This document shows positions 34,496-39,261 of a DNA stretch of 39,261 bases, in pieces. Positions within the stretch are counted from its first letter, which is position 1; each line of letters opens with the position of its first letter. The position numbers and the translations under genes were made by a program. Below the pieces are notes generated by a model. The model made no database searches. It was given only the letters and a program-made list of their open reading frames with translations, and was not told where the DNA came from. Origin of the DNA: JANOAR01 sp031411235 (GTDB lineage: Bacteria > Verrucomicrobiota > Verrucomicrobiia > Verrucomicrobiales > Verrucomicrobiaceae); assembly GCA_031411235.1 (NCBI GenBank), contig JANOAR010000099.1:1-39261 (forward strand), in the 5' to 3' direction.

Positions 34496-34933
34496 TCATT
34501 TCCCCATAACAATGTCATTGGGCAGCTCGTCGCTGTCATCGTGCAGGCGAGGGAAGTGCTCAGCGAGCAGCGTGCCGAGGGTGTGGATGGCGTGGACGAT
34601 GCCTTTGGTGTGACGGTGCTTTTTGAAGGCTTCGCTGACGGCTTGTACGAGGCTCTGCCAGTAGGCGTCGCCGCAGCGCTCGTTGATGCCTTTGTCGCCG
34701 ATGATGGCGAAATTTCGCGAGCGCGGGGCGATGAAGAAGAGCACGCCGTTGCGCTCGCGTGTGGCAGCCATGCCGAGTTGCTCGAACTGAGCCTGTGCTT
34801 CGGCCATTGGGTTGGTGGTGTGCTTGTGGGAGATGAAGACGCGGATCTCGCCCGAAGTGTGCGCTTCAGCGGCTGCGATGGCTTTCACCACGCGCTTTTG
34901 GTTGAGTCGGAGGAGGAACCACCAGTGATACAT
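34496..34933 (-). CDS. TPM-domain protein (TLP18.3/Psb32/MOLO-1 family)
   Basis: A 145-residue protein made almost wholly of a TPM domain: AIAAAEAHTSGEIRVFISHK, AQAQFEQLGMAATRERNGVL, FFIAPRSRNFAIIGDKGINE and the C-terminal helix with HTKGIVHAIHTLGTLLAEHF. There is no signal peptide, so the N-terminal aromatic stretch (MYHWWFLLRL) may peripherally attach it to the membrane. TPM proteins occur with LemA in many bacteria, as here, where it is third after LemA and a larger TPM protein. Molecular function is unsettled. Confidence 0.85.
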   Translation of the reverse strand: MYHWWFLLRLNQKRVVKAIAAAEAHTSGEIRVFISHKHTTNPMAEAQAQFEQLGMAATRERNGVLFFIAPRSRNFAIIGDKGINERCGDAYWQSLVQAVSEAFKKHRHTKGIVHAIHTLGTLLAEHFPRLHDDSDELPNDIVMGK

Positions 34934-34966
34934 TGTGTTGGTCTTTGTGTGTTATTGTTGTTTCAA

Positions 34967-35752
34967 TCACCAGTCGCCGCTGGCACCGCCGCCGCCGAAA
35001 TCACCGCCGCCACTGCTCCAGCCCCCGCTGTCGCTACCGCCCCCACTGCCACTATGCGATGAGCTACTGAGGAGGCCGTGGGCGATGCCCCAGACGACAT
35101 CGCGCCCCGTGCGCTGGAGCATGGTGTCGCCCGTGTGAATCCAAAGAAGAAAACAGATGACCAGGAGGAAGAAGAGCGGGCCTTTCCAGCCGCCTTTGGC
35201 ATCGTCGCCCGCTGCTGTTTTGCCATCTCCCTTGTATTCGCCACGCGTGGCTTTTTGCAGGGCGGTGATGCCTTGAGTGATGCCGCCAGCGTAGTCGCCC
35301 GTTTTGAATCGCGGGCGTATCTCATTGCGGATGATGCTGGCCGCGATGCTGTCGGGCACGGCTCCTTCGAGGCCGTAGCCCACTTCGATGCGCATTTTCC
35401 GATCCGCGATGAAGGCAAACAGGATGATGCCGTTGTCGCGTTCCTTGCCGCCCGCGCCCCAGGCTCGCGCGGTTTTGACGGTGTAGTCTTCAAGGTAAGT
35501 GCCCTCGGGCAGCTTTGGAAAAACGGCGACGAGGATTTGATTCGACGTGCTGCGTTCAAAGGCTTCGAGCTGGCGATTGAGCGCGGCAATGGTGGGCGCA
35601 GGCAGCACGCCTGCGCTGTCGCTGACATACTGCGTGGGCTTGGGCGGCAGAGCTGGCTCGGCAAAACCGAAGGCGCTGAGGCTTAGCCAAGCGAGCAGCA
35701 GCGCGAGACTGCGCTGTGCGTGGGTGGAAAGAGATGAGAGGTGCGAGGTCAT
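34967..35752 (-). CDS. YgcG-type TPM-domain membrane protein
   Basis: A 261-residue protein from the ATG at 35752. A signal peptide (ALLLAWLSLSAFGFA) precedes an extracytoplasmic TPM domain (about 45-160: YVSDSAGVLPAPTIAALNRQ; GKERDNGIILFAFIADRKMR; IEVGYGLEGAVPDSIA). A Lys/Gly linker, one membrane helix (LFFLLVICFLLWIH, about 193-206) and a Ser/Gly-rich C-terminus ending in GGGGASGDW complete the usual YgcG layout. It lies between lemA and the small TPM gene, with a strong hairpin in the lemA-side gap. Confidence 0.9.
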   Translation of the reverse strand: MTSHLSSLSTHAQRSLALLLAWLSLSAFGFAEPALPPKPTQYVSDSAGVLPAPTIAALNRQLEAFERSTSNQILVAVFPKLPEGTYLEDYTVKTARAWGAGGKERDNGIILFAFIADRKMRIEVGYGLEGAVPDSIAASIIRNEIRPRFKTGDYAGGITQGITALQKATRGEYKGDGKTAAGDDAKGGWKGPLFFLLVICFLLWIHTGDTMLQRTGRDVVWGIAHGLLSSSSHSGSGGGSDSGGWSSGGGDFGGGGASGDW

Positions 35753-35789
35753 AGCCCAGCGGGAAAGCAGCACTCGCCGAAGACAGCCG

Positions 35790-35819
35790 ACGAGCGCCGC
35801 CAGGAGAGGCGGCGCTCGT
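35790..35819 (-). terminator. 12-bp hairpin between lemA and the TPM gene
   Basis: ACGAGCGCCGCC (35790-35801) pairs perfectly with GGCGGCGCTCGT (35808-35819) around a six-base loop. On the minus strand it follows the lemA stop by 10 bases and precedes the TPM start by about 37. No T-run follows, so it probably tunes readthrough or protects the lemA message. Confidence 0.5.
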
Positions 35820-35829
35820 GGTTAGAGGA

Positions 35830-36498
35830 CTATTTCACAGGCGCAGGTGCTGCTGGCACTGGGACCGCAGCGCTGGGGGGGGCGGGTTTGTTGCCGAGGT
35901 TGAACTGAACTTTAGGTGGCTCAGCAGCGCCGGCGGTGGATTTGAAATAGGCCTTCCCCTGGAAGCCCAGAGCGGCGGCGTAGAAGACGGCAGGGATGCT
36001 GCGGATGGCGGTGTTGTAGCTAGCGGCAGCTTCGTTGAAACGTCCGCGCTCGACACTGATGCGGTTTTCGGTGCCAGCGAGTTCGGCTTGCAGACTCATG
36101 AAGCCTTCGTTGGCACGGAGCTGTGGATAGTTCTCTGAAACGGCGAGCAAGCGGCCCAGCGCACTGCCGAGCCCACCCTGAGCGGACTCGAACTGCTTCA
36201 TCGTCGCCTCGTCGGGCGTTTGCCCAGGGGCGAGACGGATTTGGTTGATGGAGGCGCGGGCTGTGGCGATCTCGGTGAGGGTGCTCTTCTCGAAGCCTGC
36301 CTGCCCTTCGACGGTGGCCTCAAGGTTGGGGATGAGATCGAGCCGCCGCTGATACACCGTTTCGACCTGAGCCCAGGCTTTTTCGACGTTCTGCTGCTGC
36401 GAGACGAGGCCGTTGTAGCTGGAGCAGCCGCCCATCCCGAGGATGAGCACTGCACCGAGGACGAGGGCGAGACAACCGAGACCGATAGACTTTTTCAT
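35830..36498 (-). CDS. lemA: LemA family protein
   Basis: A 222-residue protein. The N-terminal hydrophobic segment ends in GMGGC (possible lipoprotein cysteine at 25). The LemA signature follows: SSYNGLVSQQQNVEKAWAQV, VYQRRLDLIPNLEATVEGQA and AVSENYPQLRANEGFMSLQA, then ELAGTENRISVERGRFNEAA. Four long helices are expected on the outer side of the membrane. The Pro/Ala-rich tail is variable. It heads the three-gene lemA-TPM-TPM unit, a common grouping whose role may be in envelope stress or membrane-protein handling. Confidence 0.93.
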   Translation of the reverse strand: MKKSIGLGCLALVLGAVLILGMGGCSSYNGLVSQQQNVEKAWAQVETVYQRRLDLIPNLEATVEGQAGFEKSTLTEIATARASINQIRLAPGQTPDEATMKQFESAQGGLGSALGRLLAVSENYPQLRANEGFMSLQAELAGTENRISVERGRFNEAAASYNTAIRSIPAVFYAAALGFQGKAYFKSTAGAAEPPKVQFNLGNKPAPPSAAVPVPAAPAPVK

Positions 36499-36657
36499 GG
36501 GGCGGCGATCATGGCGACCACGCCGCAGGCGATCAACTCCAAACTCGGCTCGGAAATATAGTCGCCGGAGGCAGCGAACACGGCTCGCGGGAATTAGAAG
36601 TTGCCTGGAAGCCTGCGCTTGCGGCAGCGTAGGTTAGCACTCAATAAATAGGCTGTT

Positions 36658-37386
36658 ATGTGCTCACGCTTTTCTTTGCTCTCTCTCCTCCTCGTCGTGC
36701 TTGGCACGTTCGCGACTTCGTCGGCCTCGGCGCAGCAGTCGGAATACATCATCCTCAGCGGTGGCCCGGCACTGCGGAAGTTCGAGGACTTGCGCCGCCC
36801 AGGCGAGCAGCATGATCGTTGGTGGGGCAACTTCGTGCGCACCGCACGCACCCGTGTTGAGGACCTGCTCAAGACGCAGCCCGCAGGCACGCAGTTCACT
36901 TGGCTCGTCTATCAGGACGGCTACACGCGTCGTAGCAATGCCGATAAGCAGAACCTGATTTCCAATATTCTCTCGGTGCGCGACAAGTATCACCTGAAGC
37001 TTGTCTGGTATCACAGCGGCAGCCAAGTCATCGACTACATTAATCGTGGCATGAATCGCTCGCGCACCAAGATCAGCGGCTTCGAGTACTTCGGGCACAG
37101 CAACAAGTACGCCTTCCTCATGGATTACAGCTCCGACAACTACGGCACCTCTGCCTGCTGGCTGCATGAAAAAGACCTCGCGGGCATCCACCGCAGCGCC
37201 TTCTACTCCAACGCCTACTGCCAGAGCTGGGGCTGCCACACGGGTGAGAGCATGAGCGCCGCCTGGAAAAAGGCCACGGGCATCTGGATGATCGGAGCCT
37301 ACGGCAAGACCGACTACTCCGACCTGCACCTGCGAAGTAATCACGTCGGCCTCTCGCAGGGAGCCCACTGGCGCACTCGGGGCTAG
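36658..37386 (+). CDS. secreted protein with possible His/Cys catalytic dyad
   Basis: A 242-residue exported protein. The signal peptide ends near SASA (about residue 25). No family is recognised with confidence, but the order of motifs resembles clan CD (caspase/CHAT-like) cysteine peptidases: a strand and His147 in FEYFGHSNKYAF, followed about 45 residues later by Cys193 in YCQSWGCHTGESM. A preceding LVWYHSGSQ strand fits the alpha/beta fold. It is aromatic-rich, and the N-terminal part (WGNFVRTARTRVEDLL) is helical. The next gene (SanA-like) starts 15 bases after its stop, so the two are probably cotranscribed. The peptidase idea is inference. Confidence 0.7.
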   Translation: MCSRFSLLSLLLVVLGTFATSSASAQQSEYIILSGGPALRKFEDLRRPGEQHDRWWGNFVRTARTRVEDLLKTQPAGTQFTWLVYQDGYTRRSNADKQNLISNILSVRDKYHLKLVWYHSGSQVIDYINRGMNRSRTKISGFEYFGHSNKYAFLMDYSSDNYGTSACWLHEKDLAGIHRSAFYSNAYCQSWGCHTGESMSAAWKKATGIWMIGAYGKTDYSDLHLRSNHVGLSQGAHWRTRG

Positions 37387-37401
37387 CCTTTGAGTCACAC
37401 C

Positions 37402-38091
37402 ATGCCTCGTCGCCTGTTCAAGCGTCTCTGCCTCGCCCTTCTCGCGGCTGTCTTGCTCGTCCCCGTGGCGCTGGTGGGCTGTCATTGGCTCGTCATTTCC
37501 TCCACTCGCGGCAAGCTCTTCGACAAAGCCAGCCAAGTCCCCGAAGCCCGCACCGCGTTGCTCCTCGGTTGCGTGAAGACGCTGCGCTCAGGCTACAACA
37601 ACGCCTTCTTTTCCCGCCGCATCAACGCCGCCACCGAGCTCTACAAAGCAGGTAAAGTCACAGCCATCATCGTCAGCGGCGACAACCATACCCACGGCTA
37701 TGACGAGCCCACCGACATGAAGGCCGCGCTCGTCGAGAAGGGCGTGCCTGCGGGTAAAATTTACTGCGACTACGCGGGCTTCCGCACCCTCGACTCCATC
37801 GTGCGAGCCAAGGAAGTCTTCAGCCAGACAAAGCTGACGATCATCTCGCAGCGCTTCCACAACGAGCGCTCGCTCTACCTCGCGCAGAGCTACGGCATCG
37901 ACGCCATCGCCTTCAACGCTGCCGACGTGAAGCTCGAATGGGCGCTTAAAACCTACGTTCGTGAAGCCTTCGCCCGCGTGAAAGCGGTGTTCGACGTGCT
38001 CCTGCTGAACACCCAGCCCAAGTTCCTCGGCGGCAAAGTCAGCCTCGACCAACCACCCCAGGATGCGCCTACGCCTCCCGCGAAGAAGTAA
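37402..38091 (+). CDS. SanA/DUF218-family membrane protein
   Basis: A 229-residue protein with one N-terminal membrane helix (about 10-27, LALLAAVLLVPVALVGCHW) and a DUF218 domain: ARTALLLGCVKT, RINAATELYKAGKVTAIIVS, GDNHTHGYDEPTDMKAALVE, DYAGFRTLDSIVRAKEVF and ISQRFHNERSLYLAQSYGID. This matches SanA/YdcF-like proteins linked to cell-envelope barrier function and vancomycin sensitivity in enterobacteria; biochemical activity is not settled. The ATG at 37402 is preferred over the TTG at 37390. The C-terminal Pro/Lys tail overlaps the convergent DoxX-like gene by 23 bases. Confidence 0.9.
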   Translation: MPRRLFKRLCLALLAAVLLVPVALVGCHWLVISSTRGKLFDKASQVPEARTALLLGCVKTLRSGYNNAFFSRRINAATELYKAGKVTAIIVSGDNHTHGYDEPTDMKAALVEKGVPAGKIYCDYAGFRTLDSIVRAKEVFSQTKLTIISQRFHNERSLYLAQSYGIDAIAFNAADVKLEWALKTYVREAFARVKAVFDVLLLNTQPKFLGGKVSLDQPPQDAPTPPAKK

Positions 38092-38494
38092 GCCCAGCCA
38101 ACCACGCCACCGCGCCCCCCAGGAGCAGCAATGCCGCATCCCGCGTCAGCAGTTCTTGATAATTCGCGACCGCGCTGCCCGACCCACCAAAACACCCGCA
38201 GCGAATGTCGATGCCGTGGTGCCAAGCCCAACAAATGGCCGCGAAAAACACCAGCAGCGAGCCATTCAAAAGCAGCAGCCCACCCGCTCGCAGCACCCCC
38301 GTGATAACCGCTAGCCCTGCAAAAATCTCCAGCCATGGCAGCGAGATCGCTAGCCACGCGGCATAGGGATCGGCCAGCATCTGGAAGCTGCGCACATTGT
38401 CGAGGAAGGCGATGGGATCGCGCACTTTCAGTGCGCCTGCGTAAACAAAGACGCCGCCAAAGAGCGTCGCGAGGAGTCGGTAAAGCCAAAGCAT
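38069..38494 (-). CDS. DoxX/MauE-like membrane protein
   Basis: A 141-residue integral membrane protein with four helices (about 3-20, 47-65, 72-92 and 115-134). LFGGVFVYAGALKVRDPIAF at the N-terminus and WLEIFAGLAVITGVLRAGGL in the middle are typical of the DoxX/MauE family. A loop motif DIRCGCFGGSG with two cysteines is characteristic of the MauE-type branch, linked to thiol or quinone redox in the periplasm. The ATG at 38494 begins at helix 1; a start at 38545 would include repeat sequence. It is divergent from the gene at 38713, with an inverted heptameric repeat between them. Confidence 0.85.
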   Translation of the reverse strand: MLWLYRLLATLFGGVFVYAGALKVRDPIAFLDNVRSFQMLADPYAAWLAISLPWLEIFAGLAVITGVLRAGGLLLLNGSLLVFFAAICWAWHHGIDIRCGCFGGSGSAVANYQELLTRDAALLLLGGAVAWLAGLTSSREA

Positions 38495-38520
38495 GATGCC
38501 CACTCTAGCCGGAAGAATGA

Positions 38521-38640
38521 AGAAGGGACAAGGGATAAGGTACAAGGGGACTGCCTTCGGATGTGCTCTTCGTAGCTGGGCTGTGTTTATGAATTCAAGA
38601 GCGAAGCCTCTTCCCTTGTACCTTATTCCTTATCCCTCTC
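38521..38640. repeat. inverted pair of heptameric repeats (family C)
   Basis: The left arm runs as 7-base units GAAGGGA, CAAGGGA, TAAGGTA, CAAGGGG. The right arm is the complement (TTCCCTT, GTACCTT, ATTCCTT, ATCCCTC). A perfect 14-base match is ATAAGGTACAAGGG (38535-38548) against CCCTTGTACCTTAT (38613-38626). The spacer between them also has pairing pieces (GCTCTT and AAGAGC). It lies between two divergent genes. Confidence 0.75.
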
Positions 38641-38712
38641 CCCCACGCCCCGCTCCCCCACCAGACTCGTCCCCTTGCATTTACCCTCCGCGTGGGCGAC
38701 AAGGCCAGACAC

Positions 38713-39261
38713 ATGTCAAAGAACGATTCGCGTCACGCGGCAGACCACCCCAAGACCGCCGCCACTAAGCCCTCCCTTTTTGGCAGGCTCAAAGCAGGCA
38801 TCAAGAAGCTCGTCGGTATCGGCCAGCCCAAAAAACACGCTGCCAAACTAGAAGCCCACAAGCAGCATCGCGACGCCGAGCCACGTAAAGAAGGCGAATG
38901 GCGTCCCGGCGACCGCGACCCCGCTGGCCGCAAGCCCAAGACCCAAGGACAAGGCGACCGCCCACCGCGTGGCCGCGAGCGCAGTGGCCCACCGCGCGAG
39001 AATCGTCCTGACGTCGAGCGCAGATCCAATACTGAACACAGGCCCGAAGGTGAACGCTCTGCCCGTGGCCCCCGTCGCGACGATGCCCAGCGCAGCGGTG
39101 GCGGAGGCCGTCCCGGCGAGCGCCGTGGCCCCGCCCGTGGCGGACGCAGCAGCGATGAACCCCGCGAAGAGCGCCCCAAGACACGTCTCGCCCCCGTTGC
39201 CCCGCCCCCCGCCCCACCCGTGCCCGAGGGGCCATTCCCCGAGGCCTTCGCCGCCCTCGGC
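38713..39261 (+). CDS. N-terminal part of a basic Arg/Gly-rich protein, probably a DEAD-box RNA helicase
   Basis: The open frame runs off the window end after 183 codons with no stop. It begins MSKNDSRHAADHPKTAATKP, has a short hydrophobic/basic helix (FGRLKAGIKKLVGIG, about 23-37), and is then dominated by Arg, Gly, Pro, Asp and Glu with RGG-like pieces (PPRGRERSG, RGPARGGRSS). The final residues FPEAFAALG resemble the start of the Q motif that precedes the helicase core in DEAD-box proteins, some of which have such basic tails. The helicase call is an inference from this fragment. Its start is 218 bases from the divergent DoxX-like gene. Confidence 0.6.
   Translation, partial: MSKNDSRHAADHPKTAATKPSLFGRLKAGIKKLVGIGQPKKHAAKLEAHKQHRDAEPRKEGEWRPGDRDPAGRKPKTQGQGDRPPRGRERSGPPRENRPDVERRSNTEHRPEGERSARGPRRDDAQRSGGGGRPGERRGPARGGRSSDEPREERPKTRLAPVAPPPAPPVPEGPFPEAFAALG

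Overview
The window looks like a chromosomal segment of a Gram-negative bacterium, most likely a member of the Verrucomicrobia (Verrucomicrobiaceae-like). The reasons are high G+C content, start codons mostly without a clear Shine-Dalgarno sequence, two secreted proteins ending in PEP-CTERM sorting signals, Kdo (LPS) activation, outer-membrane efflux genes, and ExbB/ExbD-like genes of the type I associate with the Planctomycetes/Verrucomicrobia group. This placement is inference from gene content. No rRNA or tRNA gene is visible.

Positions 1-2275 resemble a small integron-type cassette array. Three short genes all point rightward (a Cys/Gly-rich hypothetical protein, a two-helix membrane protein and a chlorite-dismutase-like heme protein). 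Each is followed by an imperfect hairpin bounded by attC-like core boxes. No integrase gene is in the window.

From 2295 to 9075 lies a membrane GAF/SpoIIE phosphatase facing a rightward pelD-pelE-pelF-pelG set for Pel-type exopolysaccharide polymerisation and inner-membrane export. The pelA, pelB and pelC genes are absent from the window. PelD lacks the expected c-di-GMP-binding RxxD motif. Two secreted proteins of unknown function follow on the minus strand. Next come kdsB and pyrG (CMP-Kdo synthesis and its CTP supply), a large double-VWA membrane protein, an OafA-type acyltransferase, two PEP-CTERM proteins (one a trypsin-like protease), an unrecognised gene, and glmM.

From 22458 to 28446 a leftward operon encodes a PepSY-like periplasmic protein, a TolC-type channel, an unusual adaptor and an RND pump. 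Upstream of it sits a decayed joint: the C-terminal remnant of an outer-membrane beta-barrel gene abuts a 79-bp diverged copy of an internal glmM segment.

From 28701 to 33231 a leftward four-gene set encodes ExbD, a zinc-ribbon/ExbB fusion and two long coiled-coil ExbD-like proteins with matching membrane aspartates. It looks like an uncharacterised proton-driven envelope machine and is the best candidate here for an undescribed system. The rest holds an aldo/keto reductase, a LemA/TPM operon, a secreted protein with a possible His/Cys dyad, a SanA-like DUF218 protein, a DoxX/MauE-like membrane protein, and the start of a basic protein that is probably a DEAD-box helicase.

Several intergenic regions carry degenerate repeats with a 7-base period, in three sequence families; two of these families form long inverted pairs.
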